NCBI RefSeq assembly: GCF_946482605.1
Contig: NZ_CAMLSE010000005.1
Span: forward strand, 62,001-126,000
DNA from: an uncultured Dyadobacter sp.
GTDB taxonomy: Bacteria; Bacteroidota; Bacteroidia; Cytophagales; Spirosomataceae
Length of the DNA stretch: 64,000 nt
Reading direction: 5' to 3'
The position numbers were made by a program, and so were the translations under genes. The notes beneath the pieces are model-generated. The model saw nothing but the letters and a program-made list of their open reading frames with translations, made no database searches and was not told the DNA's origin. Position 1 is the stretch's first letter. Every line of letters begins with the position of its first letter. This document shows, in pieces, positions 28,701 to 37,400 of this stretch.

Positions 28701-31700
28701 AGGTTGTACCATACTTGATCGCCATGTATGTTTCAACCCGGTTCATCTCATCTTCACTAAGTCGCTGTTCAAATACAACTACTTCGTTTAGTTGGCCGTT
28801 TAAAGGTCCATGGTTGTCATCCTGACCAATTTGGAAATCCCTGGAAGCAGTATTGATTACCGCATTTTGAATCTGGTTGGTACCTGAATAAACGGTGCGA
28901 TTTCCGTTTAACGACACGGTAGCACCCGCATAAGCAGCCGTACTTCCCTGACCGTTTTCCCATCCGGATCCGATGGTAAAATAGTTCTTATTCACAAAAC
29001 TATTACCCGACAAACCCTGATATCCGGGGCCACCAGTAAAAAACAAAAGATTGTAGTTACCTCCTGTCGGATAGGTATGTAAGCCAGGATAATCCATTGA
29101 AGAATGGAAACCGGCAAAGCCAACATTTTGTAAGCTGTTCATATACCCCGCCGCGAAGATCGATCCGTTTGCTCTGTCAATGACATCTACTCCTGTCGGA
29201 GCAGTATATCGCATCCATTGGCTACCGTTAAAGGTTACGGTTGGGTTGAAATTCGCCAGTGTCGATGTATTGGAAAATGCTGGTCTGTCACCTGCACTTG
29301 CCTGTGTTAAGTTAAAGCCAGTTCCCTTGTATTCGTTCCATTGCTGAATAGTAGCTCCATCAGCCGCAGCGGTTGTGCCTGCATCAGAAAACTGCTGACC
29401 TGCTGCATCCGCTCTGTACCAGGCGGCTGAGGCTACATTGCCGGGGCCGGACACAAACCCTGCGAAGGTAAAGTACTGCCCATCGCTTAATGTAACGTCG
29501 GCATAGTTGTAAGAAACACCGTTGACAGACATTGAATTTGCGGTCATATCTGTTCTTGTGTCAGTATCGTCAATGGTAGCGTCGGAACTTTGAATAAGCG
29601 CCAGGCTTGGAATCCCCGCCGGCCACGTCACACGTACAGTCCCAACCGATCCCGTGTTCTGCACTTTCCAAATGGCAGCAAAACGAAGATTGAGCGTAGG
29701 GACACTAGGGAAACTAAACGACGACGAAAGGGTCTTGGAAAGACCATTGTCACCCCACAAAAGTGCCCTCCCATTATCTAAGGCAGTGACATTCGATGCA
29801 TTATTATCCGCTAAACCGGTAGTTGCTATCAGCACCTGGGCACCTGTGTTAATACTTTTTGATTGCTTCTGAACCAACGCACTGGTCTCATCGCTCGCGA
29901 TACCGGCAATATTTTTGCTGTAACCCGTATTCGTCGCCTGATTCCAAATCACCGTCGTTCCGTTGCTTGCGATGTAATTATGCGGCAAAGTGATGCCATA
30001 CTTAATCGCCGTGTAGGTTCTTACGCGTTGTTTTTCAGCTTCTGTAAGATCTCTTTCATACGCGATAACCTCTCCAATTAAACCATTTCTTTCTTCCGGC
30101 TGCGAACCCAATACACTACCGTCAGCGTGTTGCGCATAAACAGCATTGAATGTTTGCGTGTTTGAGCTGGTGGTGCCATTCTGACCGTACTTAATGCCCG
30201 CAGTTCCTACGGTAAACGACACGTCATTCAGATAAAGCCTGTTGGTTACTACTGCAGGCAGCGCAGGATTGGAATCCGTATATGGATAATTGACCACATT
30301 TTGTCCCAAACGCGTAAATACAGGTGAATTAGCATTAATAAGGCCTGAACCTGTCGTAGTTGCTCCAAACCCTAATATATCGGCATATCCCCCGACACTT
30401 CTGTCCAGGTTTACGGTAAACATCGTACTGTTGGTACCATTTGCCGAATATGGTTTACCCGCAGGAACTACCATGAAACGGGCATTGCTGCCAGTTGTAC
30501 CGAAGTCAACAACCGGGTTAAAATTGTAAGCTGTCGTAGCTGTGAAAGGCTGACGGCTTGCATTCGTTTGCGTATAGTGGTTTGCGTTTCCTGAGAAATC
30601 ATTCCATTGCGCCGGTGTAAAACCGTTGTCGGGTTTCAACCAAACTCTAAGGTCAGCAACGACGCCGCCCGGAGCATTCACTTTAGCTGCAAAAGTGAAA
30701 AACTGACCATCAGCCAGTGTCACATCGGCATAGTTGTACACAACGCCGTTAATTGGAGCAGTCTCAGCCGACATAGCCGTAATCACATCGCTTCCGTCTA
30801 TGACCGCATCTCCACTCTGAATCAATTTCAGGTTATCCAATCCCTTAGGCCATGCAACACGCACAGTTCCCGTGCCAACATTTTGCGCCTTCCATATTGC
30901 AGCAAAACGGGCATTCACGTCTGCTCCTAAGTCGCTGGTCACAATAGAAGGGCTTTTGGCTAAACCATTATCACCCCACACAAGGAACTGGCCATTAGTA
31001 AGACCTGTCGTATTTAATGTGTTGGTATTGGCCAAACCAGCCGTGCCAATTAATACCTGATTGCCGTTGTTAATACTACGGGATTGTTTTTGATGTAATG
31101 CACCGTTATCATCCTTTGCAATCCCCGCAATGTTATTGTTGTAGCCGGTATTGGCAGCCTGATTCCAGATGATTGTACTTCCATTGCTCGCAATATAGTT
31201 GTGTGGCAAAGTAATGCCATACTTGATCGCGGTATAGGTTCTTACCCGTTGTTTTTCCGCCTCGGAAAGATCTCTTTCATAGGCAATTACCTCACCTATC
31301 AAACCATTTCTAACCTCCGGCTGCGATCCCAATACACTTCCGTCGGCATGTCTCGAATTACCTGCAGTGAAAGTTTGCGTATTGGATCCGGTTGTACCGT
31401 TCTGACCATACTTAATGCCGGCAGAGCCTACGGTAAATGATACATCATTGATATATAATTTGTTGACCGCCACAGCAGGTAAAGCAGGACTGGCATCCGA
31501 ATATGGGTAATTGACTACGTTCGTACCCAACCTTGTAAACACAGGATTATTTGCATTGATCAGACTGGTAGTGGTCGTGGTAGCCCCAAACCCAATAATA
31601 TCGCCATATCCTCCGACAGCTCTGTCCAGGTTTACTGTAAAAACAGAACTACTGGTGCCATTAGCCGAATAAGGTTTACCTGCGGGAACCACCATAAAGC

Positions 31701-31971
31701 GGGCATCACTGCCCGAAGTTCCGAAGTCGACTACCGGATTGAAATTATAGTAATCCGCAGCCACAAAAGGTTGGCGGCTGGCATTGGTTTGCGTATAATG
31801 GTTGGCATTACCGGACCCGTCCGTCCAGGAGGCGGGGGTGAAACCATTATCCGAACGTAACCATACTCGCAGATTAGCGGAAACCCCTCCGGGTGTTTGC
31901 GCCCGCGCGCCAAAGCAGGCGAGCATTGCAGAAGCAAGCGCGACGGCGGCAAATTGTACATTTAGTTTCAT
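25768..31971 (-). CDS. Giant secreted protein with four LamG-like modules and T9SS type A sorting domain
   Basis: 2067 residues. The signal peptide MKLNVQFAAVALASAM ... ARAQ is followed by four ~405-430-residue modules starting at residues 27, 434, 843 and 1271. Each opens with PGGV/PGNV and a LRVWLRSDNG- or WYRAD-type strand. Each contains a LamG/concanavalin-like region with LIGEVIAYERDLSEAEKQRV and IKYGITL, and ends with AGIAxDD, LxQKQS, FLVWGDNG and YADVTLxDGQxFTFA. A later region holds a conserved Cys (CDVGTWKYFRK), then a fibronectin-like domain (LPVTMAYFNAAKEG) and the sorting domain (VYPNPVADGKLSL ... KTFVVK). It is presumably a T9SS-exported adhesin or carbohydrate-binding surface protein. 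No catalytic residues can be claimed. Modules 1 and 2 are strikingly alike at DNA level, indicating recent duplication. Confidence 0.9.
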   Translation of the reverse strand: MKLNVQFAAVALASAMLACFGARAQTPGGVSANLRVWLRSDNGFTPASWTDGSGNANHYTQTNASRQPFVAADYYNFNPVVDFGTSGSDARFMVVPAGKPYSANGTSSSVFTVNLDRAVGGYGDIIGFGATTTTTSLINANNPVFTRLGTNVVNYPYSDASPALPAVAVNKLYINDVSFTVGSAGIKYGQNGTTGSNTQTFTAGNSRHADGSVLGSQPEVRNGLIGEVIAYERDLSEAEKQRVRTYTAIKYGITLPHNYIASNGSTIIWNQAANTGYNNNIAGIAKDDNGALHQKQSRSINNGNQVLIGTAGLANTNTLNTTGLTNGQFLVWGDNGLAKSPSIVTSDLGADVNARFAAIWKAQNVGTGTVRVAWPKGLDNLKLIQSGDAVIDGSDVITAMSAETAPINGVVYNYADVTLADGQFFTFAAKVNAPGGVVADLRVWLKPDNGFTPAQWNDFSGNANHYTQTNASRQPFTATTAYNFNPVVDFGTTGSNARFMVVPAGKPYSANGTNSTMFTVNLDRSVGGYADILGFGATTTGSGLINANSPVFTRLGQNVVNYPYTDSNPALPAVVTNRLYLNDVSFTVGTAGIKYGQNGTTSSNTQTFNAVYAQHADGSVLGSQPEERNGLIGEVIAYERDLTEAEKQRVRTYTAIKYGITLPHNYIASNGTTVIWNQATNTGYSKNIAGIASDETSALVQKQSKSINTGAQVLIATTGLADNNASNVTALDNGRALLWGDNGLSKTLSSSFSFPSVPTLNLRFAAIWKVQNTGSVGTVRVTWPAGIPSLALIQSSDATIDDTDTRTDMTANSMSVNGVSYNYADVTLSDGQYFTFAGFVSGPGNVASAAWYRADAAGQQFSDAGTTAAADGATIQQWNEYKGTGFNLTQASAGDRPAFSNTSTLANFNPTVTFNGSQWMRYTAPTGVDVIDRANGSIFAAGYMNSLQNVGFAGFHSSMDYPGLHTYPTGGNYNLLFFTGGPGYQGLSGNSFVNKNYFTIGSGWENGQGSTAAYAGATVSLNGNRTVYSGTNQIQNAVINTASRDFQIGQDDNHGPLNGQLNEVVVFEQRLSEDEMNRVETYMAIKYGTTYAAGTKDYVNSSSGTVWANAANSGYHFNIAGVARDDMGSLYQKQSWSTNPGRQVLISTTGLDNTNAANSGVLANGQFLIWGDNNLAKAPTVSIAGVSGVNYHFASIWKAQNTSGVGTVRVAWPQGLTNLKLIQSADATINSSDIITDMAGVQTVNGVDYAYADVTISNGQYFTFAALVQGPGGVTNHLSHWYRADKLTESTGDGADLTRWTDFTSGVVSSQLGESPLPKFKQGDATYFNFNPGVNFAAGDQKIGNIEVQTLSSLNFDVFSLTKENMLGTRYFNIGMDNTTLNGSNWDQPGFYANGGYARRSNTGGIIYNAVPGGGNPAFGTTAPNIMYHTFADISFSKGLNGGANGTAVAHAPIGAVTGGHIFGANSGSGTSGDDAGIIGHIGELVIYGAGTVTAAERNKVDSYLAIKYGVTLSNTNNYTTSQNVVVWNATDNAAHYNNVAGIGNDFISALHQKQSRSQHTNTNNQVIMSLGEIAATNAANAGSLTDGQFLVWGDNGNTQAMTNTASTYTSFTYAGSASNGRRMNRVWKVQNTNNVSNDVQIRFPIASVGTTTFATGDACGDYVIIFADDAAFTTNVTVKALTVNGTDYDLAHNFPNGASYFTYGKVTPFNQGVVYLPATTETTSNSTNACDVGTWKYFRKTADNTQKLLGITGYTNPELANLAVTITPLGASYDDGSRKTNLMARITTVTNSGSSPLSAGKVRIYYSLPEKNATAVPSEQSFGWYRYQGIADEVIANVYAYGRLDASKAVSLTPDATGVEDGVNYVEFHNITSFSSFVYLSTTEESALPVTMAYFNAAKEGNTASLTWATTEEINNTGFEIQRSTDARKWHAIGFVENQTADGDSKSLLTYAFADAAPSAGTNYYRLKQIDADGSYAYSSIAAVRFESGKNALSVYPNPVADGKLSLTLPQSGSYKLSVYNVAGMEVLNAAQSGNMLDIRSLRAGVYVLRVTYASGEVHSKTFVVK
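26872..31893 (-). repeat. Four tandem ~1.2-1.3 kb coding repeats within the giant T9SS protein
   Basis: Module boundaries on the plus axis are approximately 30673-31893, 29446-30672, 28162-29445 and 26872-28161. Modules 1 and 2 share long near-identical DNA stretches (for example around 31201-31290 and 29981-30070). Modules 3 and 4 are more diverged and differ in the first half. This is a site for recombination-driven length change and an assembly hazard. Confidence 0.85.
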
Positions 31972-32672
31972 AAAATAGTATTCATTTGTTCATAAAAAGT
32001 TTACATGCTATTTCTCCTTTTATTTATTCATAGTCAGCACATTAAGAGTTAAAAATCTATTATAAAATTGTTGTACATGCCCTAACGATCTCGTTCTGAC
32101 CTGCCAGATCAGGCGCCCTGACATTACATCCGGCCGCGCGGTCGCAGTCGACCTGGCACAGGACGAATTCCTCACACAATTCAGCGTCAAGACTTTTATA
32201 CAGACCTGATGAAAGGCCGTAGCATTAGAAAATATTAGTGGTGTAGTGTGGTATAGCGCTACATGATTTTGAGGGTAGTATGTCGAAAGAATTAGTTCTA
32301 ATCCGGGAGATAGACTGAAAATATTTCTACGACAAATGTCCCAACTAAATTCGATTAGTACGGGCGACTATTTTGGCTAATTAGGCGTCTTTTCTTGTCA
32401 AAAAACGCAGGCCGATATTTGTCACAACCAGGCAGGATACCCGCAGCCCACGGATGCGATTGAGGATATCGCATGCTGATGATCGGGCGTTGCGAAGAAA
32501 TATTTGAGAGATACAGATTCATTTGACTGAAAAAATCAAGCCTCCCGGAAATTCCAGGAGGCTGACCTATTACTCAACGTTTGCCGGTACTCCGGCAGAT
32601 TTTAGTGTGCATATATCAGTGTATAAAACAAATCAATTTAGTGACTTTTATTGAAAAATAATTGTCATCCAT
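31972..32672. other. 701-base intergenic region with a possible gene remnant
   Basis: This region lies between the giant T9SS gene (start at 31971) and the second AraC-type gene (stop at 32673). Most is A/T-rich, but 32066-32209 (+) is more G/C-rich and open for 47 codons to a TGA, without a start, and contains the coding-like string GRAVAVDLAQDEFLTQFSVK. It may be the tail of a decayed gene. A small dyad ATGCGAT-N7-ATCGCAT lies at 32454-32474. A terminator lies at 32539-32563. I found no consensus promoter for the giant gene. Confidence 0.45.
32539..32563 (-). terminator. Rho-independent terminator of the second AraC-type gene
   Basis: Arms AGCCTCC (32539-32545) and GGAGGCT (32557-32563), with inner GGAA/TTCC complementarity. 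On the minus strand the hairpin is followed by TGATTTTTT. It lies about 110 bases after the stop at 32673. Confidence 0.8.
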
Positions 32673-33425
32673 TCAGATTGCACCACGTTTTATTTCGGCG
32701 GGAGTTTTATTAAAAAGTTTTCTAAATTCCTTGCTAAAATATTTACTGTCCTCATAACCTATTGCAGCAGCTACTTCGTTTACCGGATATATTCCAGTCT
32801 CCAATAGTTTCATAGCTCGCTTCATTCGAATATTTTTAACAAACTCATTTACGGTAACACCCGCCAGCAATCTAAGTTTTCGATAAAGAACGGACACACT
32901 TGTTCCTATTTGAAATGCCATTTCGTTAACACCAAAGTCCGGGTCGGTAATGTTTTCAAAAACCAGTCGCTCCAATCTTTCAACAAAAAGATCACTTTCT
33001 CCTTTCAATTCGGATTGAAAAGACATATCCTGCATAACCTTGCCACGCACTGCCTGGCGAAGCCGGATCAGGTTTTCTATTTTCAATCCAAGCGCATAGT
33101 TATCATATGGAAGCGATACGTAATCTTCTGCACCAGCACGAAGCCCTTCGATTTGGTATCCGTCCGGCCCTAACAAGATAACAAAGATATGGCTTGTGGC
33201 AGCGTCCGATTTTAATTTTGCACAAAAAGAAAGCCCATTAGGTGACGATGCAGAAATGTCACATATTATTAAATCAGGCCTCCATTGTGTGACCAAGGAA
33301 AGTCCGTCATCTCCTATATTGCCATTCACTACCCGGAAGCTCTTTGCCAATACTTCACTTCCAAAATCAAATAGATCTTTGCTATCGTAAACAATAAGGG
33401 CCTGTTTCCTATCCTGCGAGTCCAT
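32673..33425 (-). CDS. AraC-type regulator with degenerate receiver domain (second copy)
   Basis: 250 residues, paralogous over its full length to the protein at 24037-24792. The receiver-like domain keeps an Asp at the phosphoacceptor position (Asp56 in DLIICDISAS), where the first copy has Glu. It lacks the conserved Lys (YVSLPYDNY) and most of the acidic pocket (LIVYDSKD). The AraC HTH reads SVSVLYRKLRLLAGVTVNEF and YFSKEFRKLFNKTPAEIK. As in the first copy, it is divergent from a LuxR-type gene, and a large T9SS gene lies close by. The pair probably arose by duplication of a two-gene regulatory cassette and then diverged. Confidence 0.88.
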   Translation of the reverse strand: MDSQDRKQALIVYDSKDLFDFGSEVLAKSFRVVNGNIGDDGLSLVTQWRPDLIICDISASSPNGLSFCAKLKSDAATSHIFVILLGPDGYQIEGLRAGAEDYVSLPYDNYALGLKIENLIRLRQAVRGKVMQDMSFQSELKGESDLFVERLERLVFENITDPDFGVNEMAFQIGTSVSVLYRKLRLLAGVTVNEFVKNIRMKRAMKLLETGIYPVNEVAAAIGYEDSKYFSKEFRKLFNKTPAEIKRGAI

Positions 33426-33766
33426 AACACTTTCAAAGCGCTATAATTTTCAATAAAAAGGTTGCTTGCATCCCCCAACGGATGTGCACAAACATAGCCC
33501 AACGCAAATCCGCTACCAATGGGACAAATCTCAAAATCAGCCATAAACGCAAAAATCTCACCAAATTGGTAAGATTTTCTCCCCTTCCGCACGGATGCGG
33601 TTATTAAAAAAAACAGATCCATCAGTCAACAACGATCATTTCGAAAATGATCGTGCGGCACAAATTTGCCTGATCTAAAAAAATCACACCAAAAAGACAA
33701 ATAAATCACCCATCGTTATAAAAATAAAACAACAATTTCGTCAATATAATCCAGAAAAAATGGGTA
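33426..33766. other. 341-base divergent regulatory region between the second AraC/LuxR-type pair
   Basis: A/T-rich. Its left end resembles the equivalent position of the first cassette: CATAACACT at the AraC start, then a GCGCTATAATTTT string comparable to GTGCGATATTTT. No open frame of note. A perfect inverted repeat lies at 33632-33654 and is listed separately. Confidence 0.55.
33632..33654. promoter_or_regulatory. Inverted repeat, possible regulator site
   Basis: ACGATCATTT-CGA-AAATGATCGT: perfect 10-base arms around CGA. Its core CGATCATTTCGAAAA matches CGATTATTTCGAATA (24964-24978), which lies before the LuxR-type gene of the first cassette, at 13 of 15 positions. This suggests a shared operator. 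Confidence 0.5.
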
Positions 33767-34309
33767 ATGCACTTCAATAACCAAAAAAAACAACTTATCG
33801 AAATGATCCAAAATTACACAAATGAAGAAACCCTGGTAGTAATAGTCGACACTCGCCCTATGTACAGAACCGGCATAAAGTCAAATTTTCAATCAATACT
33901 ACCGGGGTGTGTTTTTCTGGAACGAGATTCTTTTAATGAAGTGCCGCTGGATAGTATCAACGGCAGCTCCGTATATTTTATGATAAGAATCGGAAATACT
34001 TCCGATCAAACTATTTTTAGCAGCATTAACAAAGCGCGGCTATCCCAAAAATCCTGCAAGATTATTCTTTATGATTACCAGTATTCGATTCACAACATCG
34101 TTGATTTTTTCAAAGAAAAAATCAATGGATATCTTCCCGAAGACTTCGGCGAAAGTGAACTTAGAGAATGTGTCACTTCCATAGCAGCAAATCGGATTCA
34201 CCTCAATATGCAGATAGCGGTCGAGCTGATGATCGCGAATCCCCGGACACGCCCGAAGAAAAATTATTTCCCAAAAAACGGCCACAGATCAAGATACTTT
34301 CTGGCCTAG
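33767..34309 (+). CDS. Truncated LuxR-type paralogue: degenerate receiver without HTH (second copy)
   Basis: 180 residues. The first ~155 align with the protein at 25025-25687 (RPMYRTGIKSNFQSILPG, IGNTSDQTIF, INGYLPEDFGESELRECVTS). Neither the acidic pair (VDTRP) nor the phosphoacceptor (VYFMIRIGNTSD) is intact. The LuxR HTH of the first copy is missing: after VELMIANPRTRPKK the frame runs into an unrelated short tail ending YFLA. The A-run at 34257-34263 could mark a frameshift, because another frame there reads IKILSGLEIKV, weakly like the start of the HTH. It is either a decaying gene or a receiver-only protein that could act on its AraC-type or LuxR-type relatives. Confidence 0.7.
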   Translation: MHFNNQKKQLIEMIQNYTNEETLVVIVDTRPMYRTGIKSNFQSILPGCVFLERDSFNEVPLDSINGSSVYFMIRIGNTSDQTIFSSINKARLSQKSCKIILYDYQYSIHNIVDFFKEKINGYLPEDFGESELRECVTSIAANRIHLNMQIAVELMIANPRTRPKKNYFPKNGHRSRYFLA

Positions 34310-34403
34310 AAATAAAAGTTACCGGCGGAAATTCTGCCCGAGGGTAACAAATTGGTTTCGTGCGTGCACATAGAAGTAATTCCAACTTAAATCGATAAAT
34401 AAT

Positions 34404-37400
34404 ATGGTAAATGTTGACTCATGTCGCAATCTTCTGACCGCCAAGTTCAGTAGTTTGATTCTTGCCGCTATCCTGACGTTGAATGCTTTGACCTTTGCAA
34501 ATGCCCAGTCCTGTCCGGATCCTGGCGGTGGGACCCGTTGGTATTTCTTTGATGGCAGCGGGAACGAGGCTTTCTTTCCGGAAATCGTACCAGCAGGGAA
34601 AACCGGAAGCGGCAGGGCTACCTCCGGTAAGCTCACGCTCGAGGAGACTATGAATGCTGTTTATCCCCTTCGTTCTGTAACCATTAATCCTGAACTCTCG
34701 GATGGTACAACGGGCAAAGTTGTCCTTCGGTTTGATTTCCTGGACATGGCGCCCTCGGCCGTTATCAAAATCTACCAGGGCACGTCGGCCAGTGGGACGC
34801 CCGCAGAAACGATCACGTCGGTGAACGCGCCTGGTTATGTATTGCAAACGCGTACGTACACCGGCTCCGTCACCGTGACATTCGAAAGCCCGGTTCCCGC
34901 TGCAAGTGGCGATTTTAAAATATACATCCCCTATACGACCGGTGACGAAACGACCACTTCTGCATTTGGTTTTCAGGTTGCGTATTGGAAAAAGTTCATT
35001 ACCGCTAATTCATATACGGCGATGGACTCTTATCCGGAAGAAGCGGCACCCATTGCTACCGCCTATTTTGACGAAAATAAGAATCTCGTTTCCTCCGAGA
35101 TCTCTTTTTGTATTGACTACGGAAAGCCTGCCCCTTCCATGGCCAACAGCAATTATATAGGTGAAGTAATATTTTTTCCCAGCGTTCGCCCTGATCTGGA
35201 TAAATCGGGAAGTGCAAATGCAGTCGATCAGCTAAAAGCGGCACGCCTGGTATACATTTTGAATAATATTTCTACGCCCGTTACAAACTATCAAAATTTC
35301 ATGGACGTCCAGTCGGCAGTGAATTCAACTACCGGCCCTGACTACACAGTGCACTATTCCGGACTTCACGGGGACGCGATCGATGCTATCCCAAGTCTGC
35401 CCAGCCCGGCTGAACCGACGTTTTCAGTTACCGGTCCGGCAGCGCCAACCGCTGCCGGAACAGCCCAAAACTTTACGGTTAATCTCGCCGACGATGGCGG
35501 ACATCCGAGAATTTTCAAATTGGAAGTTCCTGCCGGCGTAACAGTCAACTCGGTTACCGGGGCGGCATATGATGCCGGGAACGGAACGATCACTTTTGCC
35601 GCATCACCTGGTTCTGCGACGGTTTCGGTGACCAATACGGTAGCTGGGAGTGCGACCTTACGTGTTGTGTATAATCAACCGGGTTTCTGGAATGTTAATA
35701 ATCTGATCATATATGAACCCTGTACGGGCCTGGACGATTTTCAGGGGTTCATTGGGCTAAATAAAGGTGACATTCTCTATCCGTTCCGCGAGGCATCGGC
35801 GACCTGGTCGACGCCATTAACGCCATTTGCCTGTGCAGACGCCTATTTTTATGTGGACAACAAGGTGTTATATAAAGTAGACATTGCCACGGGAACCCGC
35901 TCTGGCGGAACACCTGTACAGGGTGATCCGAACGCGATCGGTTACAATGTGCTTGACAATTTTATCTGGGGGTACGATCGTTCGACCAATCAGGTGACCA
36001 AGCTGGGCGCCAATGGCTCGGAACTCTTTACAATACCCAACATGCCCGCGCCAGCTTCTGCTACGAGCAGAACCGTTGGAACCGTAGACCTGAATGGTTA
36101 TTTGTACCTTTACGAAGCTAATGCGGCGGAATACATTACAATCGATATCAACCCTGCGCGTACCGCTACCTATCTTAAAATTGTAGATCCCACCAATTCG
36201 TTCGTTGCCAAAACCGGCGCTCCCTGGGGCACGACCACAATAGCGAGAAACATTTTCGACTGGGCTTATAATCCAACCACCGGATTGATCCATGCACTTA
36301 TCAATGGAGCTGGCAGTGACGCATACTACGTCTCGCTGTTGAACCCCGTGACCGGGGTCTCCACTTTATCCGCCACCGCGGTAAGTGGCGCAAGTATCGA
36401 TTCACATCCCACAGCGGTATTCGATTCACAATTTTTTGATACTAATGGAAACCTTATCGTTTTTTCTTCCAATTGGTACTCGATAGATCCGGCTACCAAT
36501 ACTGCAACGCAGTTATCCACAAAACCATACCCCCTGACAAGCAGTGATGGTGCTTCGTGCGCACTGGCAAATGCTCCTACGCCATTTGTTTGCTCCGATG
36601 CCTATTATCAGGTTGAAACAGATAAACTTTACAGCGTCGACGCACATGGAACCCGTAGTCTGGTAGCGACGCTGTCGGGTAACCTCAATGCGATTGGTTA
36701 CAGCAACGTAGACAACCTGCTGTGGGGATACGACAATGCATCGAACCAGGTATTCAAATTGGGTGCAAACGGCATTATCCAACGATTCTCAGTGTCCAAT
36801 ATGCCTGCTACCATCCAACCTGACGGCCGTCAGGTCGGTACCGTAAGTACCAACGGATACATGTACCTGTACGAGAAGAACGGATTGGAATACATCACGA
36901 TCGATATCGATCCTTCCCGCAGTGAAACCTACCTTAAAATCGTAGACCCTACCGCAGGCTTTGTGGCCAAAACTGCAACACCATGGGGAACAGCATTATC
37001 GGGCGGCGGTTATGGCATTTCCGACTGGTCATTCAACAATGCCGATAATCTCATTTACGCACTGACCGACGGCAGCAGTACCGCACCATACCAGATTTTG
37101 CAAGTCAATCCACTCACCGGTTCCACCACGCTGCTACCCGGGCAAGTCAATGGCGAAGGGCTGCAAACGAGTGCACAGGACTTCGGTTCGAGCATTGTCG
37201 ATACAAATGGAAACCTGCTAGTATTTGGTAATGTTACAGGACATTTATACCGGATAAATGTTACGACAAAAGTCGCTAAACAAGTCTCTGCCATAGCAGC
37301 TCCATCTTCCAACAACGACGGCGCACTTTGCTTGCTGGCGTCCAATCCGCCTTTGCCTGTAACGCTGGTCAGCTTTGAAGCCCGCCCGGAAGGCAAGACG

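Noticed and set aside
26872..31893. Repeated DNA considered as a CRISPR or mobile element array
   Set aside because: The repeat period is over 1.2 kb, in frame, and encodes protein modules; there are no short direct repeats with unique spacers and no cas or transposase gene.
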